A stretch of DNA of 64,000 nt. Origin: Bimuria novae-zelandiae CBS 107.79 (lineage: Eukaryota; Ascomycota; Dothideomycetes; Pleosporales; Didymosphaeriaceae). The stretch covers positions 1-64,000 of the forward strand of contig ML976709.1 in NCBI GenBank assembly GCA_010015655.1. Direction: 5' to 3'. The notes under the pieces were generated by a model, which did no database searches, was not told the origin of the DNA, and was given only the letters and a program-made list of their open reading frames with translations. Position numbers and translations under genes: made by a program. Below are positions 12,601 to 23,700 of the stretch, piece by piece (position 1 is the stretch's first letter; each line of letters begins with the position of its first letter).

Positions 12601-12860
12601 TAAGAAATGCCTTAAGTTCTTTTTATTTACCTTTATAGATTTTAGAGACCTTAAAGGATATCCTTCTCGTAGTTATAGTAACTAGAATATAAGCTATTAG
12701 CTTAGCAAACTACTTTTTAAGCTACTATATCTTATTAGCCTAATTAGCTAACACTATTAGAGTATTTATAGTTAGTCTAGAAGTCGTGCTTCTTATTAGG
12801 ATCTTTACTATAGTAGCTATCGTGGCTATTTTATTATCTTAGACCTTTAGGTAGTTAAAG
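9654..12860 (-). pseudogene. Gypsy 1 Gag and N-terminal Pol, RIP-degraded
   Basis: On the minus strand a Gag region at about 12050-12450 shows the fungal gypsy Gag pattern (AEFRRL, then a YYNRLK block). It leads towards the reverse transcriptase, which ends at 9654 with YLDVFCIVYLDN, where copia 1 has inserted. TAG/TAA interruptions are frequent throughout. The protease lies somewhere between but I could not place it. The Gag pattern with this RT type points to MAGGY/Tf1-like chromoviruses. It is not functional. Confidence 0.75.
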
Positions 12861-13361
12861 TATTATAAGGTGGTTTGCTTACCTAAGCCTAATTTAGGTT
12901 AGGGGAGGATAGGTCGAGGATAATTTACCTTATAGATATATTTAGTAGTTAAAAGCTTAAAATAACAACACTAAGATATATAAATAATCTAATTCTATAA
13001 TAAACTATAAAATAACTAACTAAAAGATTTACTAATCTATTATAAGAAATATACTCGTAGTATATTAAGTTAACTATAAAGAGTAGTAAAGGTATAGAGA
13101 AATTATTAAACTATATATTATTTATTTTAGTCCTTACTATTATTAAAATTACTATTATAGTCCTGCTAAGACCTTTCTTCTAAAGGTAGTTCCTAAGACT
13201 TACTATAGTCTTGGCCTTTATACGGGACTTTGTTACGTAATTACTAACCTAAGCTATCCCGCGCTTTTGTGTGTTCCTCCAGCGCAGTTATTCCGCCAAT
13301 AATAACTCTCTTGGCGTAATTGTCTGCTTCTATTACTCCTGTGGGGTTCGTGATTGTAACA
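12861..13361 (-). repeat. 5' LTR of gypsy 1
   Basis: On the minus strand it starts TGTTACAATCACGAACCCC, aligns with the solo LTR at 34271-34704 from its first bases, and ends at a RIP-altered form of the solo LTR terminus (about 12861). The outer 80 bp are well preserved and the rest is degraded. The inner boundary is inferred from the solo LTR and may be off by some bases. Confidence 0.75.
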
Positions 13362-13594
13362 GTAAATATAAGAAATATAATATATTTACTACTATTATAC
13401 TATAGTCTATATTCCTAGTTTCCTTCTTTCTAAAGTTAATTTATTAAGTATTCTACTAGTGTTTTCCCTTCTAATTACTTAATACGCTTAGCTATACGTA
13501 TATTATAGATGCCGCAGCGAGTAAAGAGCGTAGAAAGACTTTTATCTTATAAAATAGCTTTAATAGCTTATAGTTTAACCTTACGTCTAAATAG
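13362..13594. other. Decayed AT-rich DNA, nothing recognised
   Basis: AT-rich, RIP-like sequence lies between the gypsy 1 LTR and the solo LTR. I see no domain or repeat in it. Confidence 0.5.
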
Positions 13595-13599
13595 TTAAG

Positions 13600-13773
13600 T
13601 GTCGCGGGAATTATCCCTAGTAGGTACCCTGATCGGAAGGATTAGGTGGAACGGGCAAACATAGCACCGAATGCTCGGTATAAATACTGCTCTTACAGCA
13701 ACTTTTCATATGTTACTGATCAATCAATTCGATCTCCGAACTATATACTTTCTAGCTCGTTTTACCCTTCACA
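13600..13773 (+). repeat. Solo LTR, 174 bp
   Basis: It begins TGTCGCGGG, ends CCCTTCACA, and is flanked by a perfect TTAAG duplication (13595-13599 and 13774-13778). A TATA-like GGTATAAATA lies in the middle. No internal element is attached, so it is a product of LTR-LTR recombination. The family is not one of the other LTRs in the window, and it is little mutated. The orientation is a guess from the TATA-like motif. Confidence 0.85.
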
Positions 13774-13887
13774 TTAAGTAATCTTTACTTTTTATTTAAC
13801 TATAAATTTTCACGTGTACGGATGGGCTACCAAATTATTAGCCCTATATATATATTATAAGTTTTTTATCTTAAAATTTTAAGTTCT

Positions 13888-14076
13888 TGTCAAATAGAAC
13901 AAGGGCGTTGAGGTCGGATCTGCACAATCGAGCAGGGACCACCGCACTTGTCGCACTAGCCTAGGGGTTAAACTAACTAAACAGAGATAAGAGACAAGAA
14001 CATAAAATAATTATTAATTAATCTATAATTATTACTTATTAATATACCTTATCGCATAGAAGCATTTTATCTAATA
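13888..14076 (+). repeat. 5' LTR of copia 2
   Basis: The first 90 bp keep CpA/TpG. The inner half is mutated and ends CTAATA instead of CTAACA. Confidence 0.92.
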
Positions 14077-14094
14077 ATTAAAAGTTTTACTACC
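14077..14094 (+). promoter_or_regulatory. Primer-binding site of copia 2, RIP-altered
   Basis: ATTAAAAGTTTTACTACC corresponds to the copia 1/4 site ATTAAGAGTCTCACTGCC with two G-to-A and two C-to-T changes only, which supports a shared ancestral site. Confidence 0.6.
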
Positions 14095-14112
14095 TTAACT
14101 AATATAAAACAG

Positions 14113-17100
14113 CATAGCAGTCTTACCGCGACCCTATAGTAACGCTACGAAATTACACTAACTACACAGGATAAATAACGTAGCTATAAGCTAAATACGT
14201 TGTTTATAATATTTAAAATAAAGTTAATTTAACGGTAGCTAACTCACTAATAATGAAACTAGTACCTATTAGAGCCCTAATAATTGCTAGATACGCACTA
14301 GCCGCGAACGTTAAAATCTTAATAAGACTAACTAAACTATTAATAGTAGGATAAAAGGTATTTAAGGAAGACCTTAAATACTATAAGATTCTTATTAAAT
14401 AATACAAGAATAACAGGCACGAGTTTAAGAAGGAATAAGTAAGCCTCTAATATATTATAGCTTTTATTTAGTTAATTATATTACTACACCTATTACGCAC
14501 GTGCTGCCTTCCTAAAAAGTTACTACGCTAATAGATTACTAACCTAAAGTTAATAGTTAGAGTTAACGAATAAATCAAACAAGAATAAGCGTACGATCGA
14601 TACCTCGCCTTACTTAGACTAATAGGAAGCGCGTTATAATAGGACATATAGCTAGCTAAATATAACTAAGTAGCTACTAAGGCGGAAATATATTAAGTTG
14701 CTAAACTATTATAATTAAATGTACTTATAAAAAACTTTTTAGTAGCCGTAAACAAAGTTGCACCTATATAGTCTATAAACTTTTAAGATAATAGTTAATT
14801 TATAGCTAGCATAAGCTAGAAGGAGATAATAAAACTCTTCTAAGAATATATAATAATATTTTATCCCCTTAGATTAAGAAAACACAAGGTAGCTTTTATA
14901 TTTAATAATATATTATATCTCGCTAAAAGTAGTGCAACTACCTAGAGCAATAATAAGGACGCCTCTCATGCTAAAAGCGCGCCATCTAACCAAAACTAAG
15001 GTAGACCCCGTAACCAACGTACAGCTGGCAAGAAAGATGCCAAGCTTAAGTGGCCTTTAGATTAAGAGCTAGCTATAATAGGGGGAGCAAAGTGCCCTGC
15101 CAATAGGCAACGCTATAGTATTAGGGACTACTACTATATTAACCTAGATAAAGCTCCTAAATAGTGGAAACTAAATAAGACAATAAGCGAGCTTATTAAC
15201 TTTAAGCATAAAAATAAGGTAATATTCTAAAAGCTAATTTATAAATAAAGTAGGACTTAATTACAAACGCTAATTCTTAAATAGTTATATACTTTAATAC
15301 CTAAGATCTCTAATAAATAACTAAAAAGATATAAAATATTAGATGTTAACGCCGCATTCACCTTAGTATTTACTAAGATAAAAATTAATAATTACCTATT
15401 AAAGTGATTATTTCTCCTTAACTTAGGATTAACCTGTTATATTATAAATAACCCTAATCGCGTCTATAACTTTCGTCCTCCTATGCCCAGAGACTACATA
15501 TAGGCTAGGAATACGAAGATATGGATAAAAGGATACGGCTCTATTAACCTAGCCCTAAAAAGTTAGTATAGAATAAACAAGCTAGTCCTATACAACGTAG
15601 CTATCTGCCCTAACCTCCTGTGTAACCTAGTCTCTTTTCAACTACTAAGGTAGAGAGGAATCTAGTGGGATACGCAAATAGACCTAATAACTCTAAGTAG
15701 ACTAGATAAAATAATTATTAGGGATCTTCATAAGATCTATAGCTAGTAGGTACTCGAGTACGAATTACTAGCGCATGCCTCCTATTATACACGCAAGATT
15801 ACCTCGAGAACGAAAAGAGCTCTATAGAAAGCGTTAGTAATGCTCTGGCACAAGAGACTAGGTCACCCTAGACTAGTAGCAATTAAGCACCTAGTGTAGC
15901 AAGCTAAGGGTGTGCGTATAAAAGGGATTATAATAGTTAAGTGTAACTCCTATAGTATAGCAAAATTAAAACGACAAATTAGGCGCGCGCTAAGGATTAA
16001 TACTAAAGGACCTAGAAAAAGGCTAACTCTTAACTTCTATATATATAAAACACAAGGCGTTACTAAAGAAAAGAGCTAAATGCTAATTACTAATAAATTT
16101 TTAAAACTTTAATAAGACTTTTTACTTTATAGATAATAGAATAGCAAAATTAATTATTAGAATACTCTTAACCTTCCTCCTGTTCCTTAAGAACTACTAT
16201 AACATAAAAGTTAAGACTATTAAAACAGATAATAAAATTATTATAGTTAAACTAAAAGTATAACGTTAGTAAGTAACCTAAAGAATTATTATTAAGCCTT
16301 TAGCCCTAAATACCTAAGCTTAAACTAAAAGTGCTAAACGCTTAGGGGGTGTAAATAAAGAAAAATTACGTATAATATAGCTTGACGCTAACTTATCCTA
16401 GGAATTATAGCCTAAAGTTATAAGGGCTATAGTATACTTTTATAATTAAATACTAAATTACGCGAATAACTAGAAGACGTTATATAAAATATTCTTTATA
16501 TAAGTCGCGTTTAGTAATAGGATTATAACCTTTCTATAAAAACCAAATCTTGCCTACTTAAAGGCGTATAGCTATAAAGCCTTTATAATAATAGATAACA
16601 CTTACTAAGGCAAATTACGTTTACAACGCCTTAATCTAAAAGCTTAGGTTAGTTATCTTATTAAATACTAATCCTTAAACATCTATCGCATTTAGATACT
16701 ATTACTCGCTAAGGTAATAAGTACCCAAGACGCCGTTTTTAATAAGTAGTCTATATTTAATAAAAAAACTAAAAATTTAATAGATAGCATTATGCACAAC
16801 ACGCTAGAAGCAATAGCTATATATATTAAGACTATTAAGCTACTAACTCTAATTTAGTAACTAAAAATAGAGTCCTTTTATAAGGATAATACTACTAAGG
16901 GCTTATTAGACTATTAAGACGAAGTAGACCCACGTAGCTACTATTAAGGGAGAAAAATTATAGATAATTACCTAACTTTTTTATTTATACTAATACCCGC
17001 GGCATTACTTGCTTGGTTAATAGCTAGAAACTAATCTAAAGTAATATAATATAGGTTATCTAAAACTATCCATTAGGTAGTAGCATTTACAGCGGGTACC

Positions 17101-18845
17101 TAAGCTAGTTACGTTAGGAAATATAGAGGGGATACTATAAATAAGGTAAAGATAATAAGAATACTCGCTAAAGGCTTAAAGCCCTATTAAAGTTAACTCT
17201 TACCTCTACTAACGTGCTATACCAAGCTTAAGGACTACTTAATAGGTAAACTATTTAAAGAAGCAGAACAGGCCTATCTTATAAGCTATTAATAAATAAA
17301 ATTATAGTTAAAAGTATTAATAAAGAAGATTAAACTAACAGGATAATAGATCCTTAACTATATATAAGTATACACCTATAAACTTAATAAGCACTATCGC
17401 TTGCTAAAGTGCACGATGCGACTAGTCGTCTAAGGCAACTAATAATAGAATATTACCTTATAGGATACTTACGCAGCCACACTCGTCAGCCAGTTATTCC
17501 GAATGCTAATGGTAATTGTAGTCCACCACGACTTAGAGCTTAAACAATACGACGTCACGAACGCCTTTGTCCATGCAACAATAGATCGAGAAGTATACAT
17601 GAGAATGCCCCATGGCTATCGAAAACCTAGAACGATCCTCCAAGTCAACAAGGCTCTGTACGGTCTACGGATCTCACCCCTCCTTTGGCAGAAAGAATTC
17701 ACTACAATACTTAAAGCTCTTAGCTTCTAGACTATGTCTTATAAGCTATACTACCTTCTTAATAACATAATTATTATCTTCTTCTACGTAGACAATATTA
17801 TATTAGCTTATTATAAATAGAAAGAGTAAGAAGCCTAGCAAATAATTAAGCACCTATAGAAGAAGTATACCTTTACTAAAAAAAATAACCTTTAGTAGTT
17901 TCTTAGCGTAGAGGTTATTAAGGACTAAATCTACTAAAAGATCTAACTCTCTTAAGCTATATACGTAGAGAAGATTAGCTAACTAGCTAATAAAAAAGAT
18001 ATCTACTATAATACTCCTATAACTACTACTAAGTTAAAGCCTCGAACAGGCTTAGCAATACTATTAGAAATTAATAAATACTAACGTAAAATTAGATTAC
18101 TTCCATTTACGATAGTAACGAGCTAACTAGATATTACCTTTATAACCTAAAGGCTAGCTTAGTTCTTATTAAATCCAGGCTCCGCACATCACAATGCCGC
18201 TAATTAAATACTATTATACTTATCTAGCACTAAATAGAGAGCACTATAGCTTAGAGGAGGTAACTACCTTTAAGTAGCTAGCAATACCTTATTTACTAAT
18301 AACACACTAGACAGAAAGAGCTTATAAAAATACGCTATTAAGCTATTTAATAGACTTATTACCCAGAAAGTAAATAAATAAAATACTATTATAACTTTAA
18401 TAAATAAAGCAGAGCTTCTCGCCCTATTATAGGTAGCTAAGAAAGCAATCTTTATATTTTAACTATTAAATAAACTATAGATTAAACTACTCTTATCGTT
18501 AATTACTATCTAATGCGACAACAAGCAAACTATTTAATTACTAACTAAAAAAATCTTTAAGCTCTAGATAAAACTATAATATATTAACATTTATAATTAC
18601 TAGCTTAAATAAGAAGTCTCTACTAAAAAGATTTAAGTAAAATACGTGCACTTGGTAGATATAATTACTAATAGCTTTACTAAGATCTTTCTAGTTAATA
18701 AGTAAGAAGAATTCCTAACTTAACTTAAGCTAGTAGAAGTAAAGAGACCTAAGGCAATAAATAAAGCGTCCCTTAAAAAGATCTAGTAATAACTTAAAGA
18801 CCTTACTATTATATAATAAGGAACTACATTATTATCTAGCTTGTA
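14113..18845 (+). pseudogene. Copia 2 gag-pol polyprotein, RIP-degraded
   Basis: The expected Gag start appears to have mutated from ATG to ATA (about 14113). Integrase motifs, including a block ending GGVNKEK, are at about 16330-16360. The reverse transcriptase at 17460-17810 is partly preserved: 17503-17730 is an uninterrupted frame with the copia block QYDVTNAFVHA and the LYGLRISPLLW motif. It is followed by mutated sequence with FFYVDN in place of YVDD at about 17785-17800. RNase H follows at about 18260-18650. Apart from the RT patch the frame is full of TAG/TAA. The open patch is a remnant of the polyprotein, not a separate gene. Confidence 0.88.
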
Positions 18846-18868
18846 AGAATTTCTAAGCTAAGGGGGTG

Positions 18869-19057
18869 TATTAGATAGAATAAGGGCGTTAAGGTTAGAT
18901 CTATATAATTAAGTAGGAACTACCGCACTTGTCGCACTAGCCTAAGGGTTAAACTAACTAAGCAGAGATAAGAGACAAGAACATAGAACAATTATTAATT
19001 AATCTATAATTATTACCTATCAACATACCTCATCGCATGGAAGCATTTTATCTAACA
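18869..19057 (+). repeat. 3' LTR of copia 2
   Basis: Same length as the 5' LTR. Its inner half is mutated (the start TG has become TA) and its outer end CTAACA is intact, followed by GTTCT. Confidence 0.92.
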
Positions 19058-19062
19058 GTTCT

Positions 19063-19290
19063 ATTGCTATAGCGCATACTATAAAGCTAAAAAGGATAGT
19101 TAATTTATTATATTAAAATCTTTTTACACTTAGAACTATTAGGTCTATTAATTTAATTATAGGATTTCCTTCTAAGATCGCAGCCTAACACTACATTTTT
19201 ATTTATAGTTAAGCGTTAAATTATAAGAATATAGCTATAATTAAGAGTAAATTATTATAGAGAAGAAATAAGTGCTTTTTAGTTAAAATA
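19063..19290. other. Decayed AT-rich DNA, nothing recognised
   Basis: RIP-like sequence continues the target region of copia 2. I see no domain in it. Confidence 0.5.
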
Positions 19291-19879
19291 AGTTAATTTA
19301 GAAGGAGGTTCTACAATAGTGTTATTCCTAGTGGAGTGTGCAGTGACAGGAACATAAACAGTCGTTGCTAGGGTGCTATGCGGAGCCGGCGGCTTAGTCA
19401 TGGTGACGCTTAGTCAGGGTTGTGCCACTAGTAAAAGTGGTGGTCCCCTATCAATTCCCCTATCCCATGCCTCCCGCCTTCCTCTATCGCCATTTTGACG
19501 ATACGACCACAGCAGGACCTACAATCGTCACAGTATCTACGCTAAGCCACGTGACCACACCCGACCAAACCAGGTTGGTGCCATGACAGGTAAGCATATA
19601 AGTGAATAAGAGTGCTAATATTACTAATTAGCGGTAGAATTTCCTCTTATTATAAAGAGTGATACTGCCGACCATAGTGTAATAGGCGATAAGCCTAGTA
19701 ACGTAGCGTCTAATTGTTATGAGGGCGTTTACCGCGCCTCTGCCGGCAACGAAGAATACGTTGCTGTAGAGCATGGCGATCTCGACACAGACGAAGTGTG
19801 CGCTTTATCCATAGAGGAGATAGAAAATGTTCGGCCTAGTAAGTAGTTCTAGCAGAGTTTTAGGGGAGCCATATTGACG
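19291..19879. other. Little-mutated unique stretch, unassigned
   Basis: Base composition is near normal, with CpA and TpG kept, especially at 19300-19590 and 19660-19860. A plus-strand frame is open from about 19635 to a TAG at about 19845, giving roughly 70 residues that include ASAGNEEYVAVEHGDLDTDE. I do not recognise it, and it runs antisense into the O-methyltransferase fragment. It may be the remains of a second gene or chance. A repeated GCTTAGTCA motif is near 19390-19415. Confidence 0.35.
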
Positions 19880-20071
19880 CTCAGCAGTTGCATCGAGCAC
19901 AGTGTCTTTCAGACTAGAAACGTCGTCAGGCAGCGATTCAGGGCCGGTCTCAGCAAAGGACGGTGTTGCCGCGCCTTGAGCCGATAGCTTCTCTTGCAGT
20001 TTGGTGACGGAACTGCTGATCTGAGCGGCTAGCTCGACAATCCTTGGGGTCGCATCATTTCTGGAAGCCAT
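19880..20071 (-). pseudogene. O-methyltransferase, N-terminal fragment
   Basis: An ATG at 20071 opens a minus-strand frame starting MASRNDATPRIVELAAQISS and continuing with VTKLQEKL, PSFAE, a DDVSSLKDTVLDATAE block. This is the dimerisation N-terminus of the fungal S-adenosylmethionine-dependent O-methyltransferases of secondary metabolism (sterigmatocystin 8-O-methyltransferase-like). Similarity stops after about 64 residues, near 19880. The frame then runs on to a stop at 19805 with unrelated residues, and the methyltransferase catalytic domain (roughly 300 more residues) is absent. The fragment itself shows no RIP stops. It is best read as the 5' stump of a gene cut by a rearrangement or deletion. 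The family call comes from recalled sequence style and is not backed by a search. Confidence 0.55.
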
Positions 20072-20541
20072 CGTGAGTGAGGGGTAGAAGAGAAGGCCGT
20101 AAAGTTTCACTCTGTAGTGCCAATATTGCAAGGGTCAATTTCTCACGTGGTACTGCAGCAGCCACGCCACAAGAGCCGGGTCATCAACCGGGTTGACCGA
20201 TATGGAAAGTTGTTTGCGGTCCAATCACAATCAGTCGTAAGCTGTTGGTCCTGATGACGAGCAGGATCTTCCAGAGCGGTACGCGAACATGTGCAAGGGT
20301 GGCACATGCGTGGCTTCTCCAACCGACGCTTAGCTCCTTCCTTTTTCTTGGCGTAAGACAATGTTAGCAGGCTTATCCCCAATGGAGACACAATCCATGA
20401 AGTACGCGCGCTGCTCCAATACCTAGTTATATATAAGAAGGACTCAGGTCGAGAGTCTATAACCAAATTCTTGACTATCAAGCAGACACAGTTACAAGAA
20501 CCTAAATACATTAAGAAAACTAGGTAATATACTATTATTTT
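20072..20541. promoter_or_regulatory. Promoter-like intergenic region upstream of the O-methyltransferase stump
   Basis: The stretch is little mutated. On the O-methyltransferase side it has a CACGTG box (20144-20149) and a 13-bp palindrome (20184-20196). At the far end, on the plus strand, TATATATAA (20428-20436) is followed by an A/C-rich leader-like stretch, as if a divergent gene once began to the right. Copia 3 now starts at 20542, about 100 bp beyond that TATA motif. A long minus-strand frame crosses 20143-20511 but has no recognisable domain. Confidence 0.4.
20184..20196. promoter_or_regulatory. 13-bp palindrome TCAACCGGGTTGA, possible regulator site
   Basis: A perfect inverted repeat (6-bp arms, one central base) lies about 113 bp upstream of the O-methyltransferase start codon. 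Fungal Zn2Cys6 regulators of metabolite clusters often bind short palindromes of this kind. No specific regulator is implied. Confidence 0.35.
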
Positions 20542-20683
20542 TGTGACGTCGAGAAGAGTGTTGAGGCAATCGTTGTTTTGATTGAGAAGCTAGTCTATGG
20601 AGCTATATACTGTGGATCACGTGAGTCACGTGCACAGGCCGCATGTACGCGGGTGGCCCAAGCTTCTATGCTAAACCGTCACA
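20542..20683 (-). repeat. 3' LTR of copia 3
   Basis: On the minus strand it reads TGTGACGG...CGTCACA and directly follows the purine tract typical of this copia clade. It is short (142 bp) and little mutated. Confidence 0.65.
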
Positions 20684-20704
20684 CACCCCCTCAGCTTCAT
20701 TAGG

Positions 20705-23700
20705 TAACTAGATATATAAAATTATTATTATTATTAACGCTGTCCTAAAGACATTATACGTTATTAATAAAATAAAGCTATTAAATAAACATCTAATATT
20801 TAGCCTTTAAGAAGACTTTATTAAGCCTATTAGTAGCTATCTTATTTATAAGAACTTATTTAATAATAAATTACTAAGCCTCTACTTCTGGCTAGATCCA
20901 TATTTAATAAATATTAATATATTAAACCTTTATATAAAGTTAATTAAGGTCCTTATTAATAATTCTCACTATTTATTAATTATTATAATAGATCGTAGGC
21001 GTTATGCCTAAGTTGAATAAAATACTATTAAAAAAGTAAAGCTACTCTACTATTTATAACTTAATAAAGGAGATTAAAAGTAACTTTAATTTAGTAGTAG
21101 ACTTAGTAATAGTGCGCTAGACAGTCGCCTTTTAATTAATAATTATACTATAAGAAAAGAAACTTTATCCTTATAAGCTTTAATATATCTTTATATTATT
21201 TACGTACGAGGCATCTAACGCGCTAAAAAATAAAGGATTATAATAGTTATTATTATTAAAAATAACTTCTATAATAGTCTCGTTATAAGAGCCTTTAATA
21301 GTATAGTGTTAAGTTACGAGCAAGTATCGCTAGACGCATTATATAGCTATAATATGTAATTACCCTAGATGACTAAGATGGCAAGTAAGGACAACGTGGC
21401 TACGAGTAACGTCAGGCCGCGTCTAGTAAGTAATATAGACTAGGTGGCTAATAAGCTTTTAATATAGCTTTATACGTTAAACGTCTGTCGCCTTAGTTAA
21501 CTTGTTAAAAGAGTTAATATTAAGTAGAAAGTTAAGCTTCTTATAACCTACTAGCTATATGCTATACCACTTATAAAACTTATTAATATATATATTTTAA
21601 ATAAGCTAGATCTTCTTTTTCTAGCGATCGCGGACAACTTAGATACCTAGAAACTAGGCTAGATTTTTTATTACCTTAAGTCTAAATTAATCCTGTAGTT
21701 TATTTTTAAAGTCTTAATGTAAATAACCATTCAAAGGGTAATACGCTAATACTATATTATTAATATAAATAAATAGGATTAGCTAATTATTAATATATAA
21801 GTATAAGAAACCTCTAATGCGTTTAAGTTCCAGTAGCTTAACTACTACTCGAAATATATTATACTATAAGAGTAAAGCGTTCTTTAAGCTATAAAGGGCG
21901 TAAAGCACCTTTAAAAGGTTGCTATCTACTTCTTTAAAAATACTAAGAGTCTTAGCGTATAGCTTTTAATTAAATGTAAAATTAAGAAAAGTATTAGGTA
22001 CGTTATATTACTTTAGCTTTAAGTAAAAGTAGTTAGTAACTATAATAGCTACTTAAAAGGTGCGGGCTATAACAGTAGTAGCGTAAGTATTACTAAACTA
22101 CTCTTATAGGTCTCTATGTGCGACAAGTTCAGTCTTATACTTATAAAAATAACTATCCTTATTAAACTTATATATAAATACCTTTAGCATACGCGTTTTA
22201 ATATATTACTAAGATCTTATAAAATTGGCTTTTACCCTAGACCTCTTAATACTCGCGCTTAATGACTTTTATAAACTTAGTGCTATATAAATATAACTTT
22301 AGTTAGTTAATATATTTTAAGGCAGGTAGTAACTAGCTCTAATAAATTTAAATAATATCTACCTTTACGTTGCTAGTAATTATTATTGTAGTAAAGGTAT
22401 ATAAGTAATTAGCAACGTTTTAAGCTCCTAATTAAATAGCGCAAGTTTATAAATTACTTAGATTTGTTAGCTTTGAAATGGGCTTTGGGTTAAGTATATT
22501 CTTTTATAAAATATTTAGATTTTAGCGCTATAGAGCGTTATTGCTATATTAGTTAGGTATATAACTTTTAATTTTATTAGCTAATTAATTAGTAACTTCT
22601 TACTATATAGGCGTAAGATAAAAGTTATAGGTGTAGTAGCGCCTTATAAGATAATTTACTATCTAATTAAAAGAAGCTAATATAGCTGCAAAGTTATTAA
22701 AAGTAGATTAATATTAAGAGGTTAATAATCTATTAGTGTCACCCCCTATTAATAGCTTAGACGATTATACGGCAGGCATTAGTGTTAGTATTACTATAAA
22801 TTTAGCCTTGTTATAGAGACATTGCTAACATAATATTATAATGTTTTTAATAAATATATCGTCATCCTCGTATGCCTTAGGGACGTTAATTAACTTAATA
22901 ACCTCTTTAATTACTAAGTTATCTATATAGCTATCGCGGCCTTTGTAGAAGGTAGAAGTATTTAATACCACGTCTTATGTATATATAACTTAATCTTTTA
23001 GTAGTAACTAAATCTAGAAAATATTAGTGCTATTATAGCCTATAAGATGACTAATTAGGGTGCGCGAGGCTGTCTTTACTTTACGTAGTAGATATTTATT
23101 AAGTACGTACGCGTGATAACTAATTAGTTAAAGATAGCTTATTATAGACTTTTTATACTTGGTAACCTTATATAGCATTCGCTAACTAAGAATTTTAGAA
23201 AATATTTAATTAAGTAGGTATACTACTATCTTTATTAACTTATTTACTAATTACTTTAAAAAGTTACTCTAGAGGCGTAGGGCGCGGGCCTTTATTATAA
23301 TTAGCTTATTAGTAATCTTAGTACTTTTATTTTATATAAGAGTATCTAGAGCGCGTAGCTTATATTACTTTATAAAGTTCATTATGCTACGCTTAGCGTC
23401 GAGCTTAATTGTAATTACGTTATAATTATACTAACGCTAGATTTTATATATAGTGTTTTATAGCTGGTAGCTTAGCTAAGCTTTTAATTTTATTAAAAAG
23501 AACTCTGCTTTCTGCTAATGTAAATATTTAAAGATAGTATAAGCACCTTACTTAGTACTATTATAATAAGACTCTCCCTATTATTATAGTTAGATAAGGT
23601 TAATTAAGGTTTAATAAAAGTGATAAACGGCGTTTTTTAGCGTATAACAAAAGACCTGCTTTATTAACTTTAATTCTATATAGATTTAATAAAAGTCTTA

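Larger units (their letters stand above)
3085..13361 (-). mobile_element. Ty3/gypsy retrotransposon (gypsy 1), truncated and split by copia 1
   Basis: On the minus strand the order is 5' LTR (right), Gag, reverse transcriptase, then the zinc-binding start of integrase, where the element stops at about 3085. The integrase core and 3' LTR are missing from the window. Copia 1 splits it at 4294-9648 with an AGGAT target duplication, and the two halves join in frame inside the YLDDIL motif. The Gag and integrase style resembles MAGGY/Tf1-like fungal chromoviruses. The coding sequence is heavily RIP-mutated. A solo LTR of the same family lies at 34271-34704. Confidence 0.85.
13888..19057 (+). mobile_element. 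Ty1/copia retrotransposon (copia 2), complete but RIP-degraded
   Basis: Two 189-bp LTRs enclose one gag-pol region, with perfect GTTCT target duplications at 13883-13887 and 19058-19062. The primer-binding site is a RIP-altered version of that in copia 1 and 4, and the purine tract before the 3' LTR is the same. It is inserted in decayed AT-rich DNA. Copia 5 has a similar LTR start. Confidence 0.94.

Noticed and set aside
17503..17730. 75-codon open frame as a stand-alone gene
   Set aside because: It is the central reverse-transcriptase block of copia 2 preserved in an unmutated patch, continuous with mutated RT on both sides.
20143..20511. 122-codon minus-strand open frame
   Set aside because: It lies in promoter-like DNA upstream of the O-methyltransferase stump, has no recognisable domain and odd composition. 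Treated as chance.
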